64,000 bases of DNA from CAVQGZ01 sp963714455. GTDB lineage: Bacteria > Actinomycetota > Actinomycetes > Jiangellales > Jiangellaceae. Made by a program: the position numbers and the translations under genes. This document shows, piece after piece, positions 8,772 to 17,904 of the stretch. The notes beneath the pieces were generated by a model, which was given only the letters and a program-made list of their open reading frames with translations, was not told the DNA's origin and did not search any database. The DNA lies in assembly GCA_963714455.1 (NCBI GenBank), contig CAVQON010000013.1, forward strand, positions 1 to 64,000, in the 5' to 3' direction. The number at the start of each line of letters is the position of its first letter. Position 1 is the first letter of the stretch.

Positions 8772-10478
8772 ATGCAGGGCATATCGGGAACTGACGTCGG
8801 ACCGGAAGCGGCGAAGGCGCACGGCCTGGATGTGGCGGTCGAGGAGCTGCGGGCCGGTCTGCCCGATTGGGTGGACGCCTCGCTCGGGACCAGGTTGCGG
8901 CTGCTGCGGGTGGTCAAGCGGCGGTTGGCGGCCGAGGCCGACGGGATCGTGGCCGCCGCGTGCTCGGCGCATGGGGTGGATCGGGATGGGCTGTGGGCCG
9001 GAGACCAGTGGTTCATCCTTGCTCCCTTCGCGTTCCATCTGCAGGCGCTGGATGAGGTGCTGGGCCGGGTGTCGGCCAGCCAGGACCCGCTGTCTGCTGG
9101 AGCGGTGCATACCCGCCCGGATGGCCGAGTCACCGTCGACGTGTGGCCACCGACCCGCCTGGACCAGGCACTGTTCCTGGGCTACGGGTGGCGCGCCTCG
9201 GTGTGGATGCTTCCAGGTACCACCGGCGAGCGCGTGCACGCGGAAGCTGCACGGGCGTACCGGGGGGCCGGTTTCGACGCGCCTGGTGTCGCACTGGTAC
9301 TGGCGACGGGCAACTTCACGGCCGGTCCGGCGACCGACGCACTTGCCATGCTCTACCACGAGGGCTGCGTCGCGATCGTCAAGCTCAACCCGGTCAACGC
9401 CTACCTGCGCCCGTTCCTGGAACGAGTCTTCGCCGAGATCATTGACGCGGGGTGGCTTAGGTTCGTCGAGGGCGGGGCCGAGGTGGGCAGCTACCTGGCC
9501 CACCATCGGGGTGTCGATCGTGTGCACATGACCGGGTGCGCGACCACCTACGACGCGCTGGTCTGGGGAACCGGGCCGCAGAGCGAGGCGAACCGGGCCG
9601 ATGGTCGGCCGCTTCTGGACAAGCCATTCACCGCTGAGCTGGGCGGGGTCAATCCCGTGATCGTGGTGCCCGGCCGCTGGACGCGCAAGGATCTGCGTCG
9701 TCAGGCCGAGCGGATCGTCTACTCCAAGCTTCAGAACGCCGGCCACCTATGCAGCAGCACACAGATCCTGGTCCTGCCTGAGGGCTGGGACCAGACCGAC
9801 GTGCTCCTCGACGAGATCCGCCACCTGATGCGGACCCTCGACCCTGCCGCACCCTTCTACCCGGGGACCGATGCCAAGGTCGAGCGGGCGATCACCGACC
9901 AGCCCGACGTCGAAGCACTTGTCCCTCCCGACCGGCGCTACCTCGTCCACCTCGACCCTGACCGGGAACACAGCCTGTTCACCGACGACGTGTTCGCCGA
10001 CGTGCTCGGCACCGTGCGACTGCCAGCCCCGACCGTGGCCGACTACCTGAGCAACGCGACCCAATTCGCCAACGAGCGCCTCACCGGAACGCTGGCCGCG
10101 ACGATCCTGATCGACCCAGACACCGCCAAGACCGAGGCTGAAGCGTTGGACCGAACCGTTGCAGGTCTGCGCTACGGCGCGATCGGTGTCAACGAGTGGG
10201 CCTCGATCGCGTTCGGGCTGCGGTACACCACCTGGGGCGGGTTCCCCGGGCACACGCCCGAGTCGATCGGCAGCGGAACTGGTGTCGTCGGCAACGCCTT
10301 CATGCTGGCCAACCCAGAGAAGACGGTTCTGACCGGACCGTTCCGCCCGCTACTCAAGTCGCCGACTCTGGTCACTCATCACGGCCGCGGCCCGATGTTC
10401 CGCCAGCTCATCAACTTCCGAATGACAGGCGACCTCCGCGCACTCCCGGGTGTGCTCGCGCCCGCGCTACGCGCATAG
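8772..10478 (+). CDS. Aldehyde dehydrogenase family protein
   Basis: 568 residues from ATG 8772; GTG codons at 8736, 8754 and 8766 are alternatives, with purine-rich stretches before several of them. The C-terminal two-thirds carries the ALDH active site: general-base Glu in FTAELGGVNP, catalytic Cys in NAGHLCSSTQI, the cofactor-region VALVLATGNF, and a late ANERLTGTLAATI region. About 130 N-terminal residues precede the usual cofactor domain and resemble the helical substrate-entry region of longer ALDHs. Should oxidise an aldehyde with NAD(P)+. Not in an operon. Confidence 0.85.
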   Translation: MQGISGTDVGPEAAKAHGLDVAVEELRAGLPDWVDASLGTRLRLLRVVKRRLAAEADGIVAAACSAHGVDRDGLWAGDQWFILAPFAFHLQALDEVLGRVSASQDPLSAGAVHTRPDGRVTVDVWPPTRLDQALFLGYGWRASVWMLPGTTGERVHAEAARAYRGAGFDAPGVALVLATGNFTAGPATDALAMLYHEGCVAIVKLNPVNAYLRPFLERVFAEIIDAGWLRFVEGGAEVGSYLAHHRGVDRVHMTGCATTYDALVWGTGPQSEANRADGRPLLDKPFTAELGGVNPVIVVPGRWTRKDLRRQAERIVYSKLQNAGHLCSSTQILVLPEGWDQTDVLLDEIRHLMRTLDPAAPFYPGTDAKVERAITDQPDVEALVPPDRRYLVHLDPDREHSLFTDDVFADVLGTVRLPAPTVADYLSNATQFANERLTGTLAATILIDPDTAKTEAEALDRTVAGLRYGAIGVNEWASIAFGLRYTTWGGFPGHTPESIGSGTGVVGNAFMLANPEKTVLTGPFRPLLKSPTLVTHHGRGPMFRQLINFRMTGDLRALPGVLAPALRA

Positions 10479-10569
10479 GAGCGCGACACGTCCACCGGGC
10501 ACACCCGCTGCCCAGCGTGATGATCGGGTGCGTGGAGTACTGGCATGCCGTCTCCGGCTCGGCGTACCC

Positions 10570-10596
10570 CGCGTCCGCAGGCGGCGAAGGGGTCAG
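10570..10596 (+). repeat. Dispersed 27-bp repeat, decayed arms
   Basis: CGCGTC arm, typical CAGGCGGCGAAG core, then GGGGTCAG in place of the GACGCA arm. Confidence 0.45.
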
Positions 10597-10653
10597 GAGG
10601 CTGGTCGGTGGTCGATCGTGCTGCGCGGCAGTTCCCTCTGCCGATGAGCCCGG

Positions 10654-10869
10654 TCAGCTCTCCTGGGTAGGCCCAAGCGTGGAGATTCCTAGGGCGGAGT
10701 ACAGCGGGCAGTAGCCAGTGACTGCGGTGACGGCGGCTACGGTCCCGATCCCGTAGAGCGCGATGCCCACCGGGTTCAGTACTCCTCCTATTGCTGTACC
10801 GGCGCCGATCGTAGTCACGGCGATACCGCCTCGAACGGCGCGGTCCAGGTTGCTCTCGTTGACGGTCAT
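10654..10869 (-). CDS. DUF2892 (YgaP-type) small membrane protein
   Basis: 71 residues. ATG 10869 is selected because GGGAG sits five bases upstream; another in-frame ATG at 10914 has no ribosome site. The layout is that of DUF2892: a charged opening NLDRAVRG, two hydrophobic helices, and the signature VTGYCPLYSALGI near the end. The family is often fused to or encoded with rhodaneses and persulfide-handling enzymes. The CsoR-like palindrome 56-71 bases upstream of this start fits sulfide/persulfide or copper control. Confidence 0.75.
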   Translation of the reverse strand: MTVNESNLDRAVRGGIAVTTIGAGTAIGGVLNPVGIALYGIGTVAAVTAVTGYCPLYSALGISTLGPTQES

Positions 10870-10924
10870 GGTCACTCCCTGCGATGGGTTGGTGTTGTCG
10901 TTCGTGTCGGTCATCCCAACGTTG

Positions 10925-10940
10925 ATACCCCCCGGGGTAT
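10925..10940. promoter_or_regulatory. CsoR/CstR-like operator palindrome
   Basis: ATACCCC-CC-GGGGTAT, seven-base arms with a two-base spacer, upstream of the DUF2892 gene. A further GGTATGCCG half-site follows on the plus strand. C/G-tract palindromes flanked by AT are typical sites for the CsoR/RcnR/CstR family. No such regulator gene is in the window. Confidence 0.55.
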
Positions 10941-11142
10941 GCCGCGGTATGCCGTGCGCCCTGTCACACGAGCCAGGCCGTTCCCCTGAGGAAGCGAAGT
11001 GGGGCAAGCGCGGGCACGCGGTGGGGCCCGGACTCATCCGCGAGCCTTGTGATGTCTGCCTGGCCGTTGTCTCTGGTCGCTCGGTGAGGGCCGGCTCGAG
11101 GGCGATGCAGAATATTTCGGGCATTCTGGCGTTCCTGTTGGT

Positions 11143-12423
11143 GTGAACACGACGAAGCCACAGGCCCTGTCCGGAGTCCTCGTTGTCGGGGGCGGGTATG
11201 CCGGTCTCCACGCCGTTCGTGCCGCTGAGCGGTCGGGGGTCGATGTGACGCTCCTCGACGCGTCGCCCGAGCACTCCTTCGCGACGCGCCTGGCGGCCGT
11301 TGCCGGCGGAACCGCGCCTGAGTCCGACGCATCCATCCCGCTGGAGGAGTTGGCCGGCGCGGTGCTGGTCGGTCGGATGTCCGCGGTCGGTGACGGCTGG
11401 ATCCGGTTGGACGATGGCCGGGTCTTCGAGGCTGACGCGGTCGTGGTGACCACCGGTGCTGGGACGTCGCAGCCACCGATTCCCGGGCTCGATCTGGCCG
11501 CCAGGATGCGGACTGCCGCGGACGCCCGCTCCCTACGGGGGAGGATCGCCGAGGCCGACGCGGTGGTGGTGGTGGGTGGCGGCGCCAGCGGTGTGCAGCT
11601 GGCCGCCGCGACGGCTCAGGCCCACCCGGCCACGACCGTTCATCTGGTCGAGGCGGGGACCTCGTTGCTGCCGGGGATGGGGCCGACGCTGGGTCGAAAC
11701 GCGGCACGCATCCTCGAGCAGCGCGGGGTGCAGGTCCACCTGCAGACCGCGGTCGACGAGATCCTCGATGACGGCGTGCACACCCCACAGGGACGCATCG
11801 CCGGGCTGGTCGTCTGGGTTGGTGGCTTCGCGGCCGACGCGTCGTCGCTCGGACTCCCGGTCGACGGCGCGGGCCGCGTTGTCGTGAACGAGGACCTCTC
11901 CGTGCAGTCGATGGAGCGGACCTTCGCTGCCGGGGACATCGCCGCCCACAGCGACGGGGAGGGCGCGCCGCTGCCGATGTCGGCGCAGGTCGCTGTGCGG
12001 GCCGGCACCGCGGCAGGCCGCAACGCCGCCCGTCGCACCACCGGTGCCGCGACCCGCCCGGTACAGCTTGGCCAGCTCGGGTGGGTGATGGATCTCGGTG
12101 GCGGTCGTGGCTTGGCAGAGCTCGGCCCGCTCCCGGGCCCGACGCTGGAGGTCGGTGGTCGTCGGCTGGCGCTGGGCCCGTTCCCGCTCGCGACCCCGCT
12201 GCTGGACCTGGTGCCGCCGCTCCTGCACGACGGGATCGACGCCAAGAACGTGCTCGAGATCGCCGGGCTGGGCGCGCTGCTGCCCTGGAATCCGCGCTTC
12301 GCCGCCTGGCCGGCAACCCCGGTTGGCCGGGCCACGCGCGCCATGGCCGGTGCACCAGGCATCGCACGATCCGGCCCCATCGGTTCGGACTCGGCGTCCG
12401 CGGAAGCGGCCCGCCCGGCTTGA
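11143..12423 (+). CDS. NDH-2-like FAD-dependent NAD(P)H oxidoreductase
   Basis: 426 residues from GTG 11143; no ribosome site is visible. The FAD-binding motif VVGGGYAGLHAV comes at the N-terminus and a second dinucleotide site VVVGGGASGVQLAAA near residue 145. AAGDIAAHSDGEG is the late FAD-contacting segment with its conserved Asp. Overall this matches two-dinucleotide-domain oxidoreductases related to type II NADH dehydrogenase and sulfide:quinone reductase. The C-terminus lacks an obvious membrane helix. Divergent from the DUF2892 gene, so both may respond to the palindrome between them. A sulfide or quinone role is inference only. Confidence 0.75.
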   Translation: MNTTKPQALSGVLVVGGGYAGLHAVRAAERSGVDVTLLDASPEHSFATRLAAVAGGTAPESDASIPLEELAGAVLVGRMSAVGDGWIRLDDGRVFEADAVVVTTGAGTSQPPIPGLDLAARMRTAADARSLRGRIAEADAVVVVGGGASGVQLAAATAQAHPATTVHLVEAGTSLLPGMGPTLGRNAARILEQRGVQVHLQTAVDEILDDGVHTPQGRIAGLVVWVGGFAADASSLGLPVDGAGRVVVNEDLSVQSMERTFAAGDIAAHSDGEGAPLPMSAQVAVRAGTAAGRNAARRTTGAATRPVQLGQLGWVMDLGGGRGLAELGPLPGPTLEVGGRRLALGPFPLATPLLDLVPPLLHDGIDAKNVLEIAGLGALLPWNPRFAAWPATPVGRATRAMAGAPGIARSGPIGSDSASAEAARPA

Positions 12424-12783
12424 GCCAGGCCACTCAGCTGGTGATGGTTCGGAACCCGCCGTCGTCGCGTGTGCCGTGACCACCACCTCTGAGCTGACCG
12501 AGGTGATGCGCGACACCGGCTACCACAGCGTCCGCGTCAACGACCAACCATCGTCCTCGCGAATCGTGAGCACCGGCCAACGACCACCCCAACCCGACCA
12601 TCAGCCAACCAGGTAGCCGGACCGCCGGGTAGCCGCGTGTCCATGAGCGGAATCGACGCCGTGTCGTGGTGCGCCCACGGGCGGCGAAGTGACACGGGTT
12701 GCCGGGTGGTTCATCGGGTTGCGGGGCAACGCTCGCACATGCCAGGAGAGTCGGGTACGGGGGTGTGGCGACGCTGGGGGCGG
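12424..12783. other. Gap of 360 bases between convergent genes
   Basis: Contains one dispersed repeat (12670-12696). No gene or strong terminator recognised. Confidence 0.4.
12670..12696 (+). repeat. Dispersed 27-bp repeat
   Basis: Reads TGCGCC, then the CGGGCGGCGAAGT core, then GACACG. Arms are slightly decayed while the core is exact. Confidence 0.55.
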
Positions 12784-15700
12784 TCAGGGGCAGTTGGGGG
12801 TGTGCAGGTACTCCTGGCATTCGGCTGGAGTGAGGGTGCGGGTGACGTTCTGGCGGGCGATGTCGAGGAGATCGTCGCTGTTGACGGTCCAGATGCGGAC
12901 GACGCCTTCGGGGTGAGTATTGGTGGCGAGGTGGCGGCCGTCGGGTGAGAAGGTGACGCTGGTGACCTCTCCGGGCAGTTCTGGCAGGCGCAGGATGGGT
13001 TCGCCGCTGTCGGCGCTCCACAGCCGGGCGGTGCCGTCGAGGCTGGCGGTGGCGATCAGGCTGCCGTCGGGGCTGTAGGCGAAGTCGACGATGGGTGCGG
13101 TGTGTCCGTCGAGGGTGTGGAGGAGTTCCCCGGAAGCTGGATCCCGTACCTCTGCGGGCCCTCCGGTCCTCGGTGCTGAGGCGAGCTGGCGGCCGTCGGG
13201 GGAGTAGGTGGGCGTTTCCCCGTTGAGGGCCGGCCACACCTGTGTGGTGTCCGAGCGCCAGTCCCAGAGCAGGATCGGGGAGTCGGGACTGGGTCGATCG
13301 CGTGAGAACTGCTGCACCGCGATCGTGGTCCCGTCGGGACTGAACGTGGGGTCTTGCAGCCCGTAGCCATCGTCGGCGTAGAGCTGGGCGCGTAGGCGGC
13401 CGTCGCGGCCGTAAAGGCTGAGGGTTCCACTCTCGCCGGCGAGGGCGAGCAGCGCGCTGTCGGGGCTGAACGCGGGCTGCGAGAGCCACCCACCGGGTGC
13501 CTTGGTGAACAGTTCGTCGCCGGTGACCAGGTCCCAGACTCGGGCGGGGTTGCCGTCACCGGCGGCGAGCATGGTGCCGTCGGGGCTGATCGCGATGCTG
13601 GCGATGTCGTCTGCCCAGTCGGCGGCGACCGCGGACGGCTCCGGGTAGGACAGGCGGGTCTGCTCGGTGGCGGCGCTGGTGTCCCAGACGGTGACTGACC
13701 CGCCTCCGGTGGGGATGGCGAGGTGACCGTCAGCGGTATAGGCGGGCTGGATCCAGGTGTTGGGGTTGCCGGGCAGGTTGGCGACCTCGGCGTCCCCGCC
13801 CGGCCCGACGTCCCACAGGGTTGCCGCAGTGATGCGGTCATCGCCGGTCAGCAGCTGGCCCCCGTCGGGGGAGAATGCCACCCCGACGACCCCGCTCGCT
13901 GTAGTCACCCCGGCCAGCATGTACGCCAGCTCGGCGCGGTCGGTGCCGATGTCGAAGACACGCGCGGTGCCGTCGAACCCGCCAGCGGCAAGCCGACGTG
14001 AGTCGGGCGCCCACGCCACGCCGTCCACGGCACTGCCGAAGTCCGTGAGCGTGTGCACGGTTTCGCCGGTCTGGGCGTCGCGGACGCGGACCGTGAAGTC
14101 CTCGCTGGCGGTGGCCAGCCAGTCGCCGTCGGGGCTGTAGCGCACGCTCCTGATTCCGGCGTCGTGGCCGGGCAGGCCGTGGACGGGTGCGCCGGTCGCG
14201 GCGTCGAGCACGCGCGCGTTTGTAGGGTCGAAGGACGCCACGGCCACCGTCCGCCCGTCCGGGCTCAGCGAGGTCGACCGAGGACCGCCCTCCACCGCCG
14301 CCTCGACGATCGTCTCGCCATCGGAGACGTTGACGACGCGGACGGTCCCCTCGTCGATCCAGGCGGCCGACACCGAGCCGGAGTCGGCGCTGAACGAGGG
14401 CCCCCAGACCCCACCGCTGCCAATCACCTCGACGACCATCCGGCCGTCCTGGGGATCCCACACCCGCAGGGCGCCGTCGTCGCCGGTAGTCGCGACCAGC
14501 CCACTGGGGCTGAACGCGACGTCGTTGATGTCGACGTCGTGGCCGACAAAGGAGCGCACCGACTCACCGGTGTCGGGGTCGCGTAGGTCGACAAGGCCGG
14601 TGTCTTCGGGTCCTTCGGTGACGAACAGCTCACCGGTCGGGCTCCAGGCCACGCTGCCACCGAGGTCGGGGAAGACCCGCTCGATGCGGGAGGCCACGAT
14701 GGCCCCGTGCAGGGCCTCGATGGCTTCCCGGGCGCGGTCGTCGGACGCCGCCTGCGACAGGTCGGCCGCCTGCAGCGCCAACAGGACCGCGAGTTCCGGG
14801 TCGGTTGCTGTCGCTGCGCGCGATGCTGCCGCCAGCTCCCGCACCTGGGCCAGTCGCGTCTCGTTGTCGGCGCGGTTCGCCTGCGCGTCGGCGCGCTGCC
14901 CCTCGCGGACCGCCAGCCCACCGGCGACCATGGCCACAGCAAGCAGTGCGGCGACGCCGACCAGCGAGAACCGCAAGCGGCGGTTCGCCCGGTGTTGCTC
15001 GGCCAGGCGCTGCTCGGCCGAGCGTGACTCGGCTTCGGCAAGGTCGCGTCCGGCGTCGAGGAAGGCCTGCTCGGTCGCGGTGAGCTCGGTGGCGGCGTGG
15101 GCACGCCAGTCCAGGACTCGGGCCAGCCGGGTCCCCCGGTACAGCTCGCCGGTGGGGCGGCCCATGGCCTGCCAGGTGTCCGCGGCCACGGTCAGGTGGC
15201 GCAGGATGCGTTGGCCCTCGACATCTTCGTCGAGCCAGCTGCGCAGCCGCGGCCACGCCTGGATCAGGGACTCGTGTGCGAGCTCGACCTGCTCGCCGTC
15301 GCTGGTGACCAGCCGCGCGGCGACCAGGGTCTCCACCAGCGACTCCCGCTCGCCGTCCCCGGTCACGACGCGACGAGGGACGGGGCTGCGGGTCGCCTGC
15401 CCGTCGGGGCCAGCGGTGACCAGACGCAGCGTCAAGTCACGCAGGACGTGCTGCTGGGCGGCGGGCAACTGCTGGAACAGCGTCTCGGCGCTTTGGGCGA
15501 CCGCGCCGCGGATGCCGCCGGCCGCCCGGTAGCCCTCCACGGTCAGGGTCCGCCCCTCCCGGTTCACCCAGGTCTGCGCCAGCGCATGGGACAGCAGCGG
15601 CAGGGCCCCCGGCTCGCCGGACACCTCAGTGACCAGCAAGTCCACCAGGCCCGGCTCCAGCAGCAGCCCCGCCCGGTGCGCCGGGCCCTCGACCGCGGCG

Positions 15701-16953
15701 CGCAGGTCCTCCTCGCTCATCGGCCCGAGCAGGTACAGGCCGCGTTCGATCAGCCGAGCGAACCCGCGGTGCCCACCCAGCAGACCCAGGCGGTCCGCGC
15801 GCAGCGCCACGACCAACCCCGCCCCGGAGTCGGCGTGTCCGACCAGAGCGTCAAGGAAAGCATCCCGCTCGCCCGAGTCCCGGCACACCGTCACGACCTC
15901 TTCGACCTGGTCGACCACCAGCACCGTCAAGGTGCGCAGCACCCCGGCCTCAGCCAGGACTGCCATCGGGTGCGCCCCCGGCGTCACCACCGCCACCCGG
16001 CGCCCGTCCCGGCCAAGCCCAGCCGCGACACCGGCCCGCACCAGGGAGGACTTCCCCGACCCGGACGGGCCGACCACGGCCAGCACACCCTGCACGGCCA
16101 AGACCTCCCGGGACGCAGCCACGTCACGGTCGCGACCGAAGTAGTCCTCCGCGCTGTCGATGTCGTACGGCAGCAGGCCCCGATACGGGCACACCTCCGA
16201 GGCGGCTCCACCGTCCTGGTCCGGCAGCAGTCCAGGATCCTGGCGCAGCATCGCCTGCTCGAGCGCCACCAGGTCCGGGCCTGGGTCCAGCCCAAGCTCG
16301 GCGACCAGCACCGCCCGGGCCCGCTGCAGCGTCGCAAGCGCCTCGCCCTGGCGTCCGGCCTGATACTGCGCCCGCGCCAGCAGCCCCCACCGCTGCTCCC
16401 GCAACGGCTCCTCGGCCACCAACGCAGCGGCTTCTGCCAGCACCTCCCGCCAGCCCCCCGCCCGCAAGGTCGCGTCTACCCGCAACTCCTCGGCGTCACG
16501 ACGCAACTCCTCCAGCCGCTGCGCGGCTGCTGCCCCCGGCTCCCAACTCTCCAGGTCACCTAGTGCCGCGCCGTGCCACAGCCCCAGCGCCTCGGTCAGG
16601 GTGAACTGGGCCCGCTCCGGCTCGCCCAGCGCAAGCAGCTCCCGCCCACGCCGCACCCCCCGCTCGAACCGCACCGCATCGATGTCGTCGGCCGGCAGCG
16701 TCAGCACATACCCGCGGTCGGTCGTGCGCACCGCCTCCGCGCCCAGCACCTTACGGATGCGGACCATGCTGCTCTGCACCACCTTCGGCCACGTCGCCGG
16801 TGGTGCCTCCCCCCACAGCGCATCGGCCAGTACCTCGGCACTCACCGGTTCCCCCGCACGCGTGACCAGCGCTGCGAGCACCACCCGGTCCCGCCGAGGC
16901 AGCAGCGCGCCGTCGCTGTCCACGGACAGCGTCCCAAGCACGTTGACCCGCAC
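12784..16953 (-). CDS. SARP-nSTAND NTPase-TM-WD40 transmembrane regulator (copy 1)
   Basis: 1,389 residues. Order: OmpR-type winged helix (about 1-90), bacterial transcriptional activation domain (about 95-240), nSTAND1 NTPase with Walker A GPSGSGKSS (about 295) and Walker B LVVDQVEE (about 345), a single transmembrane helix (about 662-680), a coiled linker, then about 12 WD40-like repeats (FSPDG...GTARLWD) to the end. The last residues contain two cysteines (TPAECQEYL then NCP). Topology implies DNA binding inside and a beta-propeller outside. GTG 16953 is chosen over GTG 16971 because it matches the paralogue at 30751 and lies six bases after a conserved -10 box (leaderless). Paired divergently with a secreted mini-protein. 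Function is not known; signal-responsive activator is inferred. Confidence 0.88.
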   Translation of the reverse strand: MRVNVLGTLSVDSDGALLPRRDRVVLAALVTRAGEPVSAEVLADALWGEAPPATWPKVVQSSMVRIRKVLGAEAVRTTDRGYVLTLPADDIDAVRFERGVRRGRELLALGEPERAQFTLTEALGLWHGAALGDLESWEPGAAAAQRLEELRRDAEELRVDATLRAGGWREVLAEAAALVAEEPLREQRWGLLARAQYQAGRQGEALATLQRARAVLVAELGLDPGPDLVALEQAMLRQDPGLLPDQDGGAASEVCPYRGLLPYDIDSAEDYFGRDRDVAASREVLAVQGVLAVVGPSGSGKSSLVRAGVAAGLGRDGRRVAVVTPGAHPMAVLAEAGVLRTLTVLVVDQVEEVVTVCRDSGERDAFLDALVGHADSGAGLVVALRADRLGLLGGHRGFARLIERGLYLLGPMSEEDLRAAVEGPAHRAGLLLEPGLVDLLVTEVSGEPGALPLLSHALAQTWVNREGRTLTVEGYRAAGGIRGAVAQSAETLFQQLPAAQQHVLRDLTLRLVTAGPDGQATRSPVPRRVVTGDGERESLVETLVAARLVTSDGEQVELAHESLIQAWPRLRSWLDEDVEGQRILRHLTVAADTWQAMGRPTGELYRGTRLARVLDWRAHAATELTATEQAFLDAGRDLAEAESRSAEQRLAEQHRANRRLRFSLVGVAALLAVAMVAGGLAVREGQRADAQANRADNETRLAQVRELAAASRAATATDPELAVLLALQAADLSQAASDDRAREAIEALHGAIVASRIERVFPDLGGSVAWSPTGELFVTEGPEDTGLVDLRDPDTGESVRSFVGHDVDINDVAFSPSGLVATTGDDGALRVWDPQDGRMVVEVIGSGGVWGPSFSADSGSVSAAWIDEGTVRVVNVSDGETIVEAAVEGGPRSTSLSPDGRTVAVASFDPTNARVLDAATGAPVHGLPGHDAGIRSVRYSPDGDWLATASEDFTVRVRDAQTGETVHTLTDFGSAVDGVAWAPDSRRLAAGGFDGTARVFDIGTDRAELAYMLAGVTTASGVVGVAFSPDGGQLLTGDDRITAATLWDVGPGGDAEVANLPGNPNTWIQPAYTADGHLAIPTGGGSVTVWDTSAATEQTRLSYPEPSAVAADWADDIASIAISPDGTMLAAGDGNPARVWDLVTGDELFTKAPGGWLSQPAFSPDSALLALAGESGTLSLYGRDGRLRAQLYADDGYGLQDPTFSPDGTTIAVQQFSRDRPSPDSPILLWDWRSDTTQVWPALNGETPTYSPDGRQLASAPRTGGPAEVRDPASGELLHTLDGHTAPIVDFAYSPDGSLIATASLDGTARLWSADSGEPILRLPELPGEVTSVTFSPDGRHLATNTHPEGVVRIWTVNSDDLLDIARQNVTRTLTPAECQEYLHTPNCP

Positions 16954-16959
16954 ACAGCG

Positions 16960-16988
16960 AGAGTCACCCACATGTCTGTGCTCGTCAA
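16960..16988 (-). promoter_or_regulatory. Leaderless promoter of STAND regulator copy 1
   Basis: TTGACG (16988-16983), 17-base spacer, GACTCT (16965-16960), then six bases to the GTG at 16953. The same arrangement precedes copy 2, although the spacer sequences differ. Confidence 0.6.
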
Positions 16989-16996
16989 CACCATGT

Positions 16997-17035
16997 TTAC
17001 CGCGGCGATACCGCCCGCTGCCCCGGCGACACCGC
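16997..17035 (+). promoter_or_regulatory. SARP-type heptamer direct repeats (cassette 1)
   Basis: TTACCGC at 16997, ATACCGC at 17008 and ACACCGC at 17029. The first two are exactly 11 bp apart (four-base spacer), the hallmark of SARP operators. They lie between the divergent regulator and mini-protein genes and are repeated in cassette 2 at the same spacing. Confidence 0.6.
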
Positions 17036-17081
17036 CGCGCGGGACAACAGCAACGACCGATCCCCCCGAAGGAGGAGCACC

Positions 17082-17315
17082 ATGAACATCACTACACGCC
17101 GCGCCCTTGCCACGACCGCGGCAGCCGTCCTCGCCCTCGGCGCTTCAAGCCTGGCAGCCGGCGCCGACACCACCGCCGACAGCCCCAGCACCGTCAGCGC
17201 CCGCACCGCCGAGAGGCTCTACACCGACTGTATCGACGGCGCCCCCACCACCCCCGACAGCCACGAACGCTGGGTCGCCAGCTGCCGGCAGCGCGCCGCC
17301 GCCGGGCTGAGCTAG
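17082..17315 (+). CDS. Secreted two-cysteine mini-protein (cassette 1)
   Basis: 77 residues; AAGGAGG lies just upstream of ATG 17082. The N-terminus MNITTRRALA plus an Ala-rich hydrophobic stretch is a signal peptide with a twin-arginine (TRRAL) look, cleaved near LAAGA. The mature part is about 50 residues with Cys50 and Cys68, 17 residues apart, around GAPTTPDSHERWV, flanked by AERLY and CRQRAAAGL. The paralogue at 30880 keeps these exactly. No family is recognised. Its constant divergent pairing with a transmembrane WD40 regulator suggests a ligand, cofactor or target of that regulator, but toxin or bacteriocin roles are not excluded. Confidence 0.75.
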   Translation: MNITTRRALATTAAAVLALGASSLAAGADTTADSPSTVSARTAERLYTDCIDGAPTTPDSHERWVASCRQRAAAGLS

Positions 17316-17904
17316 CCAACGGCCCGACCCCCAGCACAGCGCCCCCAGCAGCCGCCAATGGTGCGTCCATGGTCATCCCACGGGCAGGGCGACCCGCGGT
17401 CGTGACGCGCTGGAGGTCGACCCGGAGTCGCGAGCATGTTCGGCCGCGGTTGCCGGAGCCGGATCCGGCGCCCCGAGTCGGCCGAGTCGGCCCTTCTGCT
17501 CTGGGTGACCCCGCTGTTCAGGTCGGCCCGCCGCCAGCCTGGGACACGCCCGCAACACCCAGCTCCGAGCCGCCCTAGGCGACGTCCTCACGATCGACTT
17601 CCACCGCCGTTGATGGTGTGGGATCCAGCGGAGTCTTCAAAGGGGCCTGTCGAGCTGCCTCACCGCTGAGAGCAACGATGAGGGCGCCCGGTGCGGCCAA
17701 GACCGCTCTCGCCCTGGTGCGTCCACAGGCGGCGGAGTGACGCACCGTCGAACGTCGTCGTTCGGGTTGCGGCAGCTCGCTCAGGCCGAGTCAGGCGCTA
17801 CCGGCCCGTTCTGCGTTCCGGAGTCTGAGGTGCTCGGGTCCTGAGCCTCTACCCGGCGCCTGCGCCGCTACGAGAATTCGACTTATCGCCGAAGGGAGGC
17901 CGAC
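17316..17904. other. Gap of about 590 bases
   Basis: No convincing gene on either strand. Holds the most perfect dispersed palindrome (17716-17746). Confidence 0.4.
17716..17746 (+). repeat. Dispersed palindromic repeat, best copy
   Basis: Perfect eight-base arms GGTGCGTC and GACGCACC around CACAGGCGGCGGAGT. Confidence 0.65.

Noticed and set aside
10870..11274. N-terminal extension of the DUF2892 protein
   Set aside because: Would read through the palindrome and has no family similarity; ATG 10869 has a good ribosome site.
15097..16563. 488-residue open frame antisense to STAND regulator copy 1
   Set aside because: Gln/Pro/Arg-rich with no domain. A similar antisense frame exists at 28694-30202 only because the sense genes are paralogues. 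Codon bias favours the sense strand.
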